DNA of 64,000 bases, from NCBI GenBank assembly GCA_023400235.1, contig JAEXFI010000002.1, positions 62,001 through 126,000 on the forward strand. Direction: 5' to 3'. Origin of the DNA: Bacillota bacterium (GTDB lineage Bacteria; Bacillota; Clostridia; Acetivibrionales; DSM-1351). Made by a program: the position numbers and the translations under genes. The notes under the pieces were generated by a model. It did no database searches. It saw only the letters and a list, made by a program, of their open reading frames with translations, and was not told the DNA's origin. Shown in pieces: positions 46,394 through 56,189 of the stretch (its first letter is position 1; each line of letters begins with the position of its first letter).

Positions 46394-46490
46394 TTGATGT
46401 AACTGTTAAATTAAATTATTCTTTTGCAGGTCGTTAAATATAAAAGTCAAGCTTTGGAGTAAGCTTTGTGTTGTATAAATGGGAGGGCAT

Positions 46491-48479
46491 ATGAACAGAT
46501 TTGAAGTGGTTTCGGAATATAAACCAAAGGGCGATCAGCCCAAAGCCATAGAAAGATTAAGCAGCGGTATTCAGGAGGGGCTGAAGCATCAGACGCTGCT
46601 GGGAGTTACCGGTTCGGGAAAGACGTACACAGTGGCGAAGGTCATAGAACAGGTTCAGAAGCCTACACTGGTAATTGCCCATAATAAGACTCTGGCAGCT
46701 CAGCTTTGCAGTGAATTCAAGGAGTTTTTTCCAAACAATGTGGTGGAGTACTTTGTAAGCTATTACGATTATTATCAGCCTGAGGCGTATATTCCGTCCA
46801 CAGACACCTATATAGAAAAGGATTCCTCTGTAAACGAGGAGATAGACAAGCTTCGCCATTCAGCAACCGCTGCGCTTTTTGAAAGACGGGATGTAATAAT
46901 TGTGGCCAGTGTATCATGCATATACGGCCTGGGTGACCCTGAGGACTACACCGATCTTATGCTTTCCCTGAGAGTGGGAATGCACAAGGACAGGGATGAG
47001 ATTATACGGAAACTGGTGGATATTCAGTATGAGAGAAATGAGATAGATTTCAGAAGAGGAAAATTCAGGGCCAGAGGGGACGTGCTGGAAATCTTTCCTG
47101 CCAACAGCTCTGAGATGGCGCTAAGGGTTGAGTTTTTCGGTGACGAGATTGAAAGGATCACCGAGGTGGATTACCTTACAGGAGAGATTAAAGGTAACAG
47201 AAGCCACATAGCTGTTTTCCCCGCCTCCCACTATGCAACCACCCGTCCTAAAATGGAAAAGGCAATGGTTACTATAGAAAAGGAGCTGGAGGAAAGGCTG
47301 GAACAGCTTAAGATGGAAGGGAAGCTCTTAGAAGCCCAGAGGCTTGAACAGAGAACCAGATATGACCTTGAGATGATGTCTGAAATCGGTTTCTGCCAGG
47401 GTATTGAAAATTACTCAAGACATATCAGCGGCAGGGAAGCAGGCAGTTCACCCTTTACGCTTATGGACTACTTTCCCGACGATTATCTTCTTGTAATAGA
47501 CGAATCCCATGTCACTGTATCCCAGGTGGGAGCAATGTACAACGGGGACAGGTCGAGAAAGGAATCACTGGTGGAATACGGCTTCAGGCTGCCCTCGGCC
47601 TTTGATAACAGGCCCCTGAAATTCAATGAGTTTGAAGAGCGCGTAAATCAGGCGGTATATGTCAGTGCTACGCCGGCAGCCTACGAAAGAGAGCATTCTA
47701 CACAGGTTGTGGAGCAGATTATCAGACCCACAGGACTTATTGATCCTGAGATAATAATAAGACCTGTAAAGGGGCAGATAGACGATCTTATAGGTGAAAT
47801 CAACCAAAGAGCCGAAAAGGGGCAAAGAGTGCTGGTGACAACGCTGACGAAAAAGATGTCTGAGGATTTGACCGATTATATGAAAGAGCTGGATATCAAG
47901 GTCAAATATCTGCATTCGGATGTGGCCACCTTTGAGAGAATGGAGATAATCAGAGATTTACGTCTGGGAGTATTTGACGTGCTTGTGGGTATAAATCTGC
48001 TGAGGGAGGGGCTGGATATACCTGAGGTATCTCTGGTTGCCATACTGGATGCTGACAAGGAGGGCTTCCTGAGATCTGAAACCTCGCTGATACAGACTAT
48101 TGGCCGAGCCGCCAGGAATTCCGAGGGAAAGGTAATCATGTATGCGGACAAGATAACGGGTTCAATGCATAGGGCTATAAGTGAAACCAACAGAAGAAGG
48201 CAGCTTCAGATGGACTTTAACAAGGCTCACGGAATTGTGCCCACAACCATAAAAAAGTCAGTCAGAGACCTAATCGAGGCCACAAAGGTTGCAGAAGAAG
48301 GCGAAAAATATTATACTGGTAAGGAAAAACCGAATCTTATGTCGGTTGAGGAGCTGGAAAATTTGATTGCAAAGCTGCAGAAAGAGATGAAGCAGTCGGC
48401 GGCAGATTTACAGTTCGAAAGGGCTGCGGAGCTCAGGGACAAGATAGAAGAGCTGAAGCAGAGGACAGAAGGAAAATAA
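46491..48479 (+). CDS. uvrB: excinuclease ABC subunit B
   Basis: The damage-verifying helicase-like subunit of nucleotide excision repair (662 aa). Walker A GVTGSGKT (38-45), the tyrosine-rich beta-hairpin YFVSYYDYYQPEAYIP, the DESHVT box, motif VI QTIGRAARN, and the C-terminal UVR domain that contacts UvrC are all present. GGGAGG lies four bases before the ATG at 46491; the ATG at 46479 precedes that ribosome site. uvrA and uvrC are not in the window, at least within 15 kb downstream. Confidence 0.97.
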   Translation: MNRFEVVSEYKPKGDQPKAIERLSSGIQEGLKHQTLLGVTGSGKTYTVAKVIEQVQKPTLVIAHNKTLAAQLCSEFKEFFPNNVVEYFVSYYDYYQPEAYIPSTDTYIEKDSSVNEEIDKLRHSATAALFERRDVIIVASVSCIYGLGDPEDYTDLMLSLRVGMHKDRDEIIRKLVDIQYERNEIDFRRGKFRARGDVLEIFPANSSEMALRVEFFGDEIERITEVDYLTGEIKGNRSHIAVFPASHYATTRPKMEKAMVTIEKELEERLEQLKMEGKLLEAQRLEQRTRYDLEMMSEIGFCQGIENYSRHISGREAGSSPFTLMDYFPDDYLLVIDESHVTVSQVGAMYNGDRSRKESLVEYGFRLPSAFDNRPLKFNEFEERVNQAVYVSATPAAYEREHSTQVVEQIIRPTGLIDPEIIIRPVKGQIDDLIGEINQRAEKGQRVLVTTLTKKMSEDLTDYMKELDIKVKYLHSDVATFERMEIIRDLRLGVFDVLVGINLLREGLDIPEVSLVAILDADKEGFLRSETSLIQTIGRAARNSEGKVIMYADKITGSMHRAISETNRRRQLQMDFNKAHGIVPTTIKKSVRDLIEATKVAEEGEKYYTGKEKPNLMSVEELENLIAKLQKEMKQSAADLQFERAAELRDKIEELKQRTEGK

Positions 48480-48523
48480 AGCATGTACTTTATATGTATG
48501 TGGGTGTCAGGTCGGGAGTCCTA

Positions 48524-48874
48524 ATGAAATTACTGAGGCAATTTTTAATAATACTTATTATTTGTGTGATTGGGGAAGTGCTGAACAAGGTGGTTCACAT
48601 CCCTTTGCCGGGCAGCATTATTGGTATGCTGCTGCTGTTTAGCTGTTTGTTATTTGGTTTGATCAAAGTGGAAATGCTTGAGGATATAAGCAGATTTTTA
48701 TTGGATCACCTGGCTTTCTTCTTTATCCCTTCAGGAGTGGGGTTATTGGCATACGTTGGCATACTCAGGGCGAATTTAGTTCCGCTGCTGGTCATATGCT
48801 TTGTCTCCACAATTCTTGTAATGGTTGTTACAGGATTTACGGTACAACTGATTAAAGGGAGGAAGCTAAAGTGA
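48524..48874 (+). CDS. lrgA: CidA/LrgA family membrane protein
   Basis: A 116-aa holin-like protein with four helices. The motif IGEVLNKVVHIPLPGSIIGMLLL is diagnostic. Family members are linked to murein hydrolase control and, in some bacteria, pyruvate or small-metabolite uptake. GGGAG lies five bases before the ATG at 48524. It overlaps lrgB by four bases. Confidence 0.9.
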   Translation: MKLLRQFLIILIICVIGEVLNKVVHIPLPGSIIGMLLLFSCLLFGLIKVEMLEDISRFLLDHLAFFFIPSGVGLLAYVGILRANLVPLLVICFVSTILVMVVTGFTVQLIKGRKLK

Positions 48875-49566
48875 GAGAAATTATAGCAACACCTGTTTTT
48901 GCACTGCTGATATCTCTTCTGGCCTTTGAAATCGGTATATTTATTAATAAAAAAACCAGGCTGGCACTTTTTAATCCGCTTATGCTGGCTATTTTAATTG
49001 TAATGGGGATACTTCTTGTTTTTAAAATACCACTGGAGGAATATAAAAAAGGAGGGGACTTTATATCAATGTTCTTAACTCCCGCCACTGTAATACTGGC
49101 TGTTCCTCTATACAAAAACCTGCATTCCCTTAAAAAGGATTATGCAGCTATAATTGGCGGGGTGATCGCAGGAAGTATCACAGCCATATTAAGCATATGG
49201 CTGCTGGGAAAGGCCTTTGGCCTGTCACCCCAGTTGCTGGCTTCACTTATTCCAAAGTCGATTACCACGCCTTTGGGAATCGAGCTTTCAAAGCAGCTTG
49301 GAGGGATTCCATCGGTTACGGTGGCTGCCATTGTAATAACCGGAATAGTGGGAGCTGTTCTCGCACAATCTGTTTTGAAGCTGCTGGGGATAAAGGATAA
49401 AACAGCAAAGGGCATTGCCATTGGAACCTCTGCCCATGCTCTGGGAACCACCAAAGCAGTTGAAATGGGAGAGATAGAAGGAGCCATGAGCGGCTTGGCC
49501 ATCGGCCTTGCAGGTTTGGTAACGGTGATTGTTGCCACTATACTTGCAAGACTTGGAATTTTTTGA
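48871..49566 (+). CDS. lrgB: LrgB/CidB family membrane protein
   Basis: The partner of LrgA, 231 aa with six or seven helices. LLASLIPKSITTPLGIELSKQLGG and GTSAHALGTTKA are characteristic. The GTG start overlaps the lrgA stop, and GGAGG is nine bases upstream. No LytSR two-component system is adjacent. Confidence 0.92.
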   Translation: MREIIATPVFALLISLLAFEIGIFINKKTRLALFNPLMLAILIVMGILLVFKIPLEEYKKGGDFISMFLTPATVILAVPLYKNLHSLKKDYAAIIGGVIAGSITAILSIWLLGKAFGLSPQLLASLIPKSITTPLGIELSKQLGGIPSVTVAAIVITGIVGAVLAQSVLKLLGIKDKTAKGIAIGTSAHALGTTKAVEMGEIEGAMSGLAIGLAGLVTVIVATILARLGIF

Positions 49567-49678
49567 CGAGTATCATACATTTTAAAGCTGTTAACCGTAT
49601 ATATGAGCAGTGGTAGCACTGCGGCCTCCCTGGGGGAGGTGCGCCGTATGACATACTAATTCTTAATGGAGGAATGTT

Positions 49679-50362
49679 GTGAAGAATATATACGTGATAT
49701 TGTCCGCCACTCCTACAATCATGGGGAAATTCATCCGGGTTTTCACCAGAAGCTGCTTTAACCATTCGTCCATAAGTCTGACGGAGGGCTGGGAGGAGAT
49801 GTATTCCTTTGCGCGATACAGAGCGTCCAATCCGTTGGTGGGAGGTTTTGTAAAGGAATTTCCGGGCAGGCTGTCCCACGGAAGAGAACAAGAGGATGTT
49901 TATATAAAGGTATACAAAATTCCTGTTAGCAACAGGCAATTTGAACAGATTAAAAGGTTTATCTACGGCATCCGGGATGACCATGAAAAGAATATATACG
50001 ACACACTTGCAGCCATAGGTATATTTCTGGGATACAGGATTAACACCTACAAGGCCTTTACCTGCTCTGATTTTGTAGCGCAGTCCCTTTCAAGAGGCCA
50101 GATCATATCAGAAAGCTGTGTAAGAAAGAATATAGTACCTGATGAAATGCAGCAGTTTCTGGATAAATATACGGTATTCTGCGGCTGCTTGAAAAACTAT
50201 AAACCTGTAATAAATTCCTGCTGTGAATCGGAGGAGTTTTATATCAGGCTGGGCTTTATCAGGGAGGTGGCAAATACCTTCTATCATTTTTACAGCCTGC
50301 TCAGGCGGAATAATATGTACGGAATCTCTTTTTTTCAGCACAAGTCAAATATAAATATGTAA
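49679..50362 (+). CDS. permuted NlpC/P60-like (YiiX-type) hydrolase, tentative
   Basis: A 227-aa protein whose pattern suggests a circularly permuted papain-like fold: His29 in FNHSSISL and Cys129 in FTCSDFVAQSL, in the order expected for YiiX/YebB-like proteins. Targets could be peptidoglycan or lipid amides. No signal peptide is evident, so it may act in the cytoplasm. Several other cysteines lie near the C-terminus. The GTG at 49679 has GGAGG six bases upstream. Confidence 0.6.
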   Translation: MKNIYVILSATPTIMGKFIRVFTRSCFNHSSISLTEGWEEMYSFARYRASNPLVGGFVKEFPGRLSHGREQEDVYIKVYKIPVSNRQFEQIKRFIYGIRDDHEKNIYDTLAAIGIFLGYRINTYKAFTCSDFVAQSLSRGQIISESCVRKNIVPDEMQQFLDKYTVFCGCLKNYKPVINSCCESEEFYIRLGFIREVANTFYHFYSLLRRNNMYGISFFQHKSNINM

Positions 50363-50366
50363 CTAC

Positions 50367-50495
50367 GCCGCATTTCGCCGCCTTGCGGCTCATGCCGGAC
50401 GATGTTATTATCCTCAAAAGTAAGACTTTTTGCGGTAATAACGGCTAAGGAAGATAATAGAGCCGCATTTCACCGCCTTGCGGCTCATGCCGGAC
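50367..50495. repeat. 34-bp direct repeat pair
   Basis: 50367-50400 and 50462-50495 are identical except for one base and lie 95 bases apart. Each copy contains GCCGC...GCGGC arms that can form a hairpin. Between them lies an inverted repeat GTTATTA/TAATAAC. This is REP-like intergenic DNA between the YiiX-like and phosphoglucomutase genes. Confidence 0.8.
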
Positions 50496-50574
50496 TATGC
50501 TATACTTATACAAACTAAACCATTAAATGGTTATTATCGTTATTTTAATGAATTTTAGGAGGTTAAGCTGTAAG

Positions 50575-52305
50575 ATGGATAGCATGGCAAAACTTAATTT
50601 GTGGCTGGAAAGCGATTATTTTGATCAAGAAACCAAAAATGAACTTATATCTATAAAGAATGATGCCAAAGAGGTAGAAGATCGTTTTTATAAAAGTCTT
50701 GAATTCGGAACGGGCGGGCTTAGAGGTATTATCGGTGCCGGCACCAACAGAATTAATATTTATACCGTCAGAGTTGCATCCCAGGGCCTGGCAAACTACA
50801 TAAACCAACTGGGAAAGCAGGACAAGGGAATTGTTATTGCATACGATTCCAGATTCATGTCACCTGAATTTTCTCTTGAGGCTGCCAAGGTATTCTGTGC
50901 CAACGGCATCAAGTCCTATCTTTTTGATGAACTTCGCCCAACTCCCCAATTGTCCTTTGCTGTAAGATACCTGAAGGCGGCTGCAGGGATTGTGGTCACC
51001 GCAAGTCATAATCCCAAGCAGTACAACGGCTACAAGGTATATGGAGAGGATGGCGGACAGCTGTCCATTGACGGCTCCAATGCCGTAATCCACGAGATAA
51101 ATAAAATATCAGACATAACAAAAGTCAGCACCATGTCAAAGGAAGCGGCCCTGGAAAAGGGACTCCTTGAAATAATAGGCGGCGAGGTGGATGATGCATA
51201 TATGGAAATGCTAAAAACCTTGCAGATTAATAAGGATGCTGTGGCTCAGGTGGCGGACTCCTTCAAGATAGTATATACGCCCTTGCATGGTGCAGGAAAC
51301 AAGCCTGTAAGAAGGATTCTTTCTGAGAACGGCTTCAAGCATGTGCTGGTGGTAAAAGAGCAGGAGCTGCCCGACTCACAGTTTTCTACCGTGAAGTCTC
51401 CAAATCCTGAGGAAAGGGCAGCTTTTGAGCTTGCCATAAAGCTTGCTTCTGAAAATAATGTTGATCTTATCATAGGCACTGACCCTGACAGTGACAGAGT
51501 TGGTGTGGTTGTGAGAAAGGGTGACGGGGAATACGCCGTCCTGACCGGTAACCAGACCGGCTGCCTGCTGCTGGAATATATACTCACGGCCATGAAGGAA
51601 GCAGGAAAGCTTCCCCAAAACGGCTTTGCAGTTAAGACAATTGTAACCACAGAGCTTTCAAGGGAAATAGCAAAATTCTACAATATTGAGCTGGTTGAAG
51701 TTCTCACAGGCTTTAAGTTCATAGGTGAGCAAATAATGCTCAGGGATGAACAGGGAGACCAGAAGTACCTCTTTGGCTTTGAAGAGAGCTACGGCTATCT
51801 TGCAGGCACAGATGTACGCGACAAGGACGCAGTGGTTGCCTCCATGCTGGTGGCGGAAATGGCTGCCTACTACAAAACCAAGGGCATGTCTTTGTATGAC
51901 GCACTTACTAAGCTGTTTGAAAAGTACGGCTATTTCATTGAAGGCATAAATTCCTTTACTCTGGAAGGCAAGGATGGCCTTATGAAGATAAAGTCTGCCA
52001 TGGCTGCAATGCGCACCGCCAGACATACTGCGTTCGGAGGCTTAAAGGTAAAGGCCATAAGGGACTATCAGAATTCCGAAAGGTATGTGACAGCAGGTAA
52101 TACTGTTGAAAAAATTACGCTGCCCCAATCTGATGTGCTTTATTTTGAAATGGAAGATGGCTCCTGGTTCTGCGTAAGGCCTTCTGGAACAGAACCCAAA
52201 ATCAAGATATATTACGGGGTATCAGACAAAACTCTGGAATTGTCACAGCAAAGGCTGGAAAACCTGACAAACTGCGTGCTTGACGTTATAAAACCCCTGC
52301 TTTAA
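50575..52305 (+). CDS. pgcA: phosphoglucomutase/phosphomannomutase (alpha-D-phosphohexomutase)
   Basis: This enzyme interconverts glucose-1- and glucose-6-phosphate (576 aa). The phosphoserine loop TASHNPKQYNGYK, the Mg2+ loop GTDPDSDR, the sugar-binding GFEESYGY and the phosphate-binding PSGTEPKIKIY are intact. The length fits the PgcA group. AGGAGG at 50557-50562 is twelve bases from the ATG at 50575, a long spacing, but no closer in-frame start exists. It links glycolysis to wall-sugar and glycogen synthesis. Confidence 0.94.
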   Translation: MDSMAKLNLWLESDYFDQETKNELISIKNDAKEVEDRFYKSLEFGTGGLRGIIGAGTNRINIYTVRVASQGLANYINQLGKQDKGIVIAYDSRFMSPEFSLEAAKVFCANGIKSYLFDELRPTPQLSFAVRYLKAAAGIVVTASHNPKQYNGYKVYGEDGGQLSIDGSNAVIHEINKISDITKVSTMSKEAALEKGLLEIIGGEVDDAYMEMLKTLQINKDAVAQVADSFKIVYTPLHGAGNKPVRRILSENGFKHVLVVKEQELPDSQFSTVKSPNPEERAAFELAIKLASENNVDLIIGTDPDSDRVGVVVRKGDGEYAVLTGNQTGCLLLEYILTAMKEAGKLPQNGFAVKTIVTTELSREIAKFYNIELVEVLTGFKFIGEQIMLRDEQGDQKYLFGFEESYGYLAGTDVRDKDAVVASMLVAEMAAYYKTKGMSLYDALTKLFEKYGYFIEGINSFTLEGKDGLMKIKSAMAAMRTARHTAFGGLKVKAIRDYQNSERYVTAGNTVEKITLPQSDVLYFEMEDGSWFCVRPSGTEPKIKIYYGVSDKTLELSQQRLENLTNCVLDVIKPLL

Positions 52306-52339
52306 GCAGAGGCTGAAAAGAGCAACATTAAAACAATAA

Positions 52340-52391
52340 CCTTAAAAACTGGAATCCCCGGTCGGAAGGCCTGGGATTTCAGTTTTTAAGG
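52340..52391 (+). terminator. terminator after phosphoglucomutase
   Basis: A 19-bp stem with one G-U pair (52340-52358 with 52373-52391) has its T-run in the 3' arm. Confidence 0.88.
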
Positions 52392-52448
52392 TTTAAACAT
52401 GTATTCAGTAGCTTAGACGATTATTCCATACGGTATTCCATACTTAAA

Positions 52449-52604
52449 TTAACCTGTAGTGCCAGTTAATAAAGTCATTAAGAGACGAGTTGCAAGTCAC
52501 GTGAGGACGACTTTAAAGAAATGCGCAGTATGATTAAAAGCTCGTCCGGGAGTGAGTGGCATTTTCTGACTGTTACCACATTCTTAATTAGCACTACAGG
52601 TTAA
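52449..52604. repeat. 156-bp element bounded by 14-bp perfect inverted repeats
   Basis: TTAACCTGTAGTGC (52449-52462) is exactly complementary to 52591-52604. Inside, AAAGTC/GACTTT and GACGAG/CTCGTC can also pair, so the whole piece may fold. It has no open frame and abuts the stop of the metallophosphoesterase gene. It may be a MITE remnant or a structured RNA. Confidence 0.65.
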
Positions 52605-52605
52605 A

Positions 52606-53469
52606 TTAATTCCCATATTTTATTCCACCAGTGCTTTCATCAGTGTTTCCAAGACTTACTGGGAGCTGAATTACCGCCACCTCGGGAAGGGAAAAGAACC
52701 GGAAGGGAAATATGACATTTCCCAGTCCCCTGTTAATGTACATATTAATGCCGTTTATTTTGTGAAGTCCCCTGAAGCATTTCATTTTACAAAGCTTTTC
52801 ACTTCTCATAAGCTTGAATTCCAGATTGAAGGGCATCCATATCTGACCGCCGTGAAAATGCCCGCAGAGCAAGTAATCCGCTTTGTTGGGGGGGAGCTGA
52901 AAAACAATATCAGGATTATGAGAGATTGCTATATTTATACAACCCGTTTCGAAAGAGGGACTTATGTCTTTGAAGGCCTTGGTAATATCCGGCCTACCTC
53001 TTCTCAGGTCGTCAATTCCGATGAGATTATAGGTATACCGATCCTTGCGGATTTTTGTATGGGAATTAATCAGAACCTCCGCACCTGCTGCCTCAAGCTG
53101 CCTGACAAAATCAGAAATTCTTTGTGTATTACTGTCCAGAGCATTATGGTCGTGGTTACCCAGGGTGAGACATACCTTGCAGATATCTGTCAAAGGTTTG
53201 AGAAAGTCTATGAATTTGGGTATATCCCGGGGAACTTCAATGTAGTCACCGCTTATAATGATTATGTCAGGGGCAGCCTGTCTTATACAGCGTAGCAGCC
53301 TGGAAACGGGTATGAATATTTTATTTATGTGTATGTCTGACAGGTGCACAATTTTAAGGCCCTTGGAGCTTGTACTGAAATTAATCCTGCTCTTGGACAG
53401 AAGGGTTGTCTCTATTCTCATATAGACAAGAATTATTGCTATTATAACAATTATTATGATATATGCCAT
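52606..53469 (-). CDS. membrane-anchored metallophosphoesterase (YkuE-like)
   Basis: A 287-aa calcineurin-like phosphoesterase with an N-terminal membrane helix (about 2-20). The dimetal motifs are complete: LSDIH, SGDY, GNHDH, SHNPD and CGHFHGGQ. Relatives act on lipid or nucleotide phosphates at the membrane surface. GGGAG is upstream of the ATG at 53469 with a somewhat long spacing; the frame to 53637 includes promoter-like AT-rich DNA and is rejected. Confidence 0.88.
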   Translation of the reverse strand: MAYIIIIVIIAIILVYMRIETTLLSKSRINFSTSSKGLKIVHLSDIHINKIFIPVSRLLRCIRQAAPDIIIISGDYIEVPRDIPKFIDFLKPLTDICKVCLTLGNHDHNALDSNTQRISDFVRQLEAAGAEVLINSHTKIRKDRYTYNLIGIDDLRRGRPDITKAFKDISPSFETGCINIAISHNPDIVFQLPPNKADYLLCGHFHGGQIWMPFNLEFKLMRSEKLCKMKCFRGLHKINGINMYINRGLGNVIFPFRFFSLPEVAVIQLPVSLGNTDESTGGIKYGN

Positions 53470-53698
53470 TTTTATGATTCTCTCCCGAATAACAGCGGAC
53501 TTATTGGTCAAAATAAGTATATAGAAAAAAGTTGATTTTGTAAAATGTGCTTTGTTTAATTCCACTAAAGTAAAAAATTTGTTGCTAGTTTTTGGAACAG
53601 TCAGTATAATTATGTTATTAAACTGCATAAATATCAATAATTTGGGTTATAATTATTCGTTATTGAGCGGTATATAACTAACACTTTAAGAGGACAAA

Positions 53699-54766
53699 AT
53701 GAGAAAGATAAGGATATCGAACTGTGAGCCGGGTATGGTGCTCGGAAGGGCAATATTCAACGGAAGCGTAATACTACTGGAGTCAGGCGCCGTTTTGAGC
53801 AGGCAGTATATTGATCGTCTTAAGGAGCTTGGAGTTTCTGAGGTTTACATTGAAGATGATATCTCTGATGACCTTAAAATAAAGGATGCCGTAAATGAAG
53901 CCACCCGGCGGGAAGCTGTGGCCTTCATAAAGGAATCCATGGAAAACTACACTTCCATGCAGTTGTTAAATTCTTCCGAAGCCATTGAAATAGTTAATAA
54001 AATAATGGAGGAGATTTTGTCCTCTGACGATATTATAGTAAATCTGATGGATATAAAGACCTGTGACACATATACCTATTCTCATTGTGTCAATGTTTGC
54101 ATACTGTCCATTATAACGGGAATAAAGCTCAATCTCAGTGCTGTTCAGCTTAAGGAGCTGGGGGTGGGTGCTCTTTTGCATGACATTGGAAAGCTGATGA
54201 TACCCACAGACATACTGATGAAAAAAGCTGCTCTTTCCAGTGAAGAATATGATATTATCAAGGAGCATTCCCTGCATGGCTATAATATCTTAAACAGGCT
54301 GCCCTTAATAAGTGAGACCTCTGCCCGGGTTGCGCTGGAGCACCATGAGAGATTTGACGGCAAGGGCTATCCCAACGGCTTAAGGAAAGACGAGATTCAT
54401 TTGTTTTCAAGAATAGTTGCAATTACGGATATTTTTGATGCACTCACCTCCAACAGAATCTACAGAGAAAAAATCAGTACAAACCAGGCAATAGAATACC
54501 TTACCTTTATGGCGGCACCAACGCTGGATTCCAGTGTTTTAAACTGCTTTGTGCAAATTATCCCTCCATTCCCCATAGGAACGGGGGTTGTGTTAAATAA
54601 CGGTGAAAAGGGCGTTGTAATAAGCGTTAACAGGCATTATCCCACCAGGCCGGTAGTCAGGCTGGTTTTCAATGCAGACGGCAGCAGGAAGGAGCTTTTT
54701 GAGGAAATAAATCTTGCTGAAAAGGGAAATTACACAATTGTAAACAATGCGGAGCTTATAAGGTAA
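53699..54766 (+). CDS. HD-GYP domain protein (probable cyclic-di-GMP phosphodiesterase)
   Basis: A 355-aa cytoplasmic protein. Residues 1-60 resemble the N-terminal domain often found before HD-GYP. The catalytic part shows His161-Asp162 in LLHDIGKL, His190, the His215-His216 pair in HHERFDG, and GYP at 223-225, so the metal ligands are intact. The C-terminal 60 residues form a small beta-rich extension (VVLNNGEKGVVISVNRHYPTRPVVRL) common in clostridial HD-GYP proteins. Hydrolysis of cyclic-di-GMP is expected. Confidence 0.9.
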   Translation: MRKIRISNCEPGMVLGRAIFNGSVILLESGAVLSRQYIDRLKELGVSEVYIEDDISDDLKIKDAVNEATRREAVAFIKESMENYTSMQLLNSSEAIEIVNKIMEEILSSDDIIVNLMDIKTCDTYTYSHCVNVCILSIITGIKLNLSAVQLKELGVGALLHDIGKLMIPTDILMKKAALSSEEYDIIKEHSLHGYNILNRLPLISETSARVALEHHERFDGKGYPNGLRKDEIHLFSRIVAITDIFDALTSNRIYREKISTNQAIEYLTFMAAPTLDSSVLNCFVQIIPPFPIGTGVVLNNGEKGVVISVNRHYPTRPVVRLVFNADGSRKELFEEINLAEKGNYTIVNNAELIR

Positions 54767-54817
54767 GAAAAGCAATTTTATAATTTTATAATGTGGGCGA
54801 TAATATCTAATTTGTTG

Positions 54818-54846
54818 TTGACAAACACCTTGTTTGTCATTATAAT
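54818..54846 (+). promoter_or_regulatory. consensus promoter of tRNA-Leu
   Basis: TTGACA (54818-54823) and TATAAT (54841-54846) are separated by 17 bases, an exact consensus match. The spacer holds an ACAAACA/TGTTTGT inverted repeat. Confidence 0.88.
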
Positions 54847-54859
54847 GAAACATGCTCGT

Positions 54860-54942
<83 letters not shown>

Positions 54943-54947
54943 AGGTT

Positions 54948-54995
54948 ATTAAGCTGAAACAGATGCTCAATCGCATTTGTTTCAGCTTAATTTTT
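54948..54995 (+). terminator. terminator of tRNA-Leu
   Basis: A 19-bp stem with one G-U pair (54948-54966 with 54973-54991) and five T's begin six bases after the tRNA 3' end. Confidence 0.92.
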
Positions 54996-55057
54996 GTGTT
55001 ATGCTTAATAAAAAGATTTGAATTTCGTATTTATATAATCTTTGCAGGAGGCTATCC

Positions 55058-56014
55058 ATGCAAACTAACAAAAAAGTGAAAGTTTTTATTACAGTGTTTT
55101 TAATTGTTATAATTGTTACTTGCATAGCTGGATTTTTAATTGCTTACATCCCTTCAAAGATGTCGGAAGAACACACAAATGACATTATTGATTTATATTT
55201 TCAAGACACGGGGTTTGACATAAATTCTTTTAACAGTGATTGGCAAGAAAAAATCCAAGAGTTTGAAATCATATCCGATTTAGGTCATACAATTCCAATA
55301 TATTATATAGCGCAAAATGATAGATACGATAATAAAACTGTTATTTTAGTACATTGGCATGAAAGCAATCATGCTGCAATGTATCCGATTGCCGAGTTGT
55401 TTTTGGAAAGCGGTTGGAATATAGTATTATATGACCAACGCGCACATGGAAAAAATACAGCTAAAACTGTCACATTTGGCTATTTAGAAAGTCTTGATTT
55501 GGATCAGGTGGTTGATTTTACTAAAGCGAAAACCGACAATAATGCCGTGGGTGTTCTAGGTCAATCAATGGGTGCATCTACCATAGCATACTATCTTGGA
55601 AGCGATGAAGCGAAGGAAAACCTATCGTTTGCCGTAATTGATTCTCCATACAGCGGAATGTATGACGAAATATCATGGGAAATATCAAAGGGCAAGGTCC
55701 CCATAGTCGCAAGCGGATTAACTTCTCTTGGGAGTGCTTTTTGTAAGGCTTTATACGGATATTCATTTAAAGATGTTGACATTATTGAGAGAATAAAGAA
55801 TAACAATACACCAACGCTTTTATTGCATAGCAAAGATGACCAAAAATGTCCTTACTATATGGCTGAAGATATTTTTAAAGCGATTCCACATGACCAAAAG
55901 GCGTTTATAACTTACGAAAACTCTGACCACTTGTTTTCCTTCTGGGATGAACCGGAAAGATACTCAGACGAACTGTTTTCTTACATAATGAATTTTACAG
56001 ACAGCAAGAAATGA
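55058..56014 (+). CDS. membrane-anchored alpha/beta hydrolase
   Basis: A 318-aa serine hydrolase with an N-terminal membrane helix (about 8-30). The nucleophile is Ser170 in GQSMGAS. The acid is probably in HSKDDQKCP (about 258) and the His in NSDHLFSF (about 290). YDQRAHGKN precedes the nucleophile elbow, as in BAAT/YqkD-like hydrolases. AGGAGG is six bases before ATG. Codon and base use are visibly more AT-rich than in neighbouring genes, and it lies just after a tRNA, so recent acquisition is possible; no flanking repeat of the tRNA end was found. Confidence 0.85.
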   Translation: MQTNKKVKVFITVFLIVIIVTCIAGFLIAYIPSKMSEEHTNDIIDLYFQDTGFDINSFNSDWQEKIQEFEIISDLGHTIPIYYIAQNDRYDNKTVILVHWHESNHAAMYPIAELFLESGWNIVLYDQRAHGKNTAKTVTFGYLESLDLDQVVDFTKAKTDNNAVGVLGQSMGASTIAYYLGSDEAKENLSFAVIDSPYSGMYDEISWEISKGKVPIVASGLTSLGSAFCKALYGYSFKDVDIIERIKNNNTPTLLLHSKDDQKCPYYMAEDIFKAIPHDQKAFITYENSDHLFSFWDEPERYSDELFSYIMNFTDSKK

Positions 56015-56189
56015 GCATAATGAGAACGAAATGTCTGTATCTTTTTTTGTGGTGCGGCAGTTCAGCCAAAACTTAATCCTATAAAAAAATCCTTGGGTAA
56101 GGCTTCTCCGTTTGTAGCTTGTAGATTTTATGGCAAAATGTTAAAATTGTTCTAAGTTACACAACTGGTTATAAACGGAGGATATAATA

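Noticed and set aside
54943..56189. A genomic island between tRNA-Leu and the antiporter
   Set aside because: Only one gene is present, with no integrase and no repeat of the tRNA 3' end, so an island is not supported.
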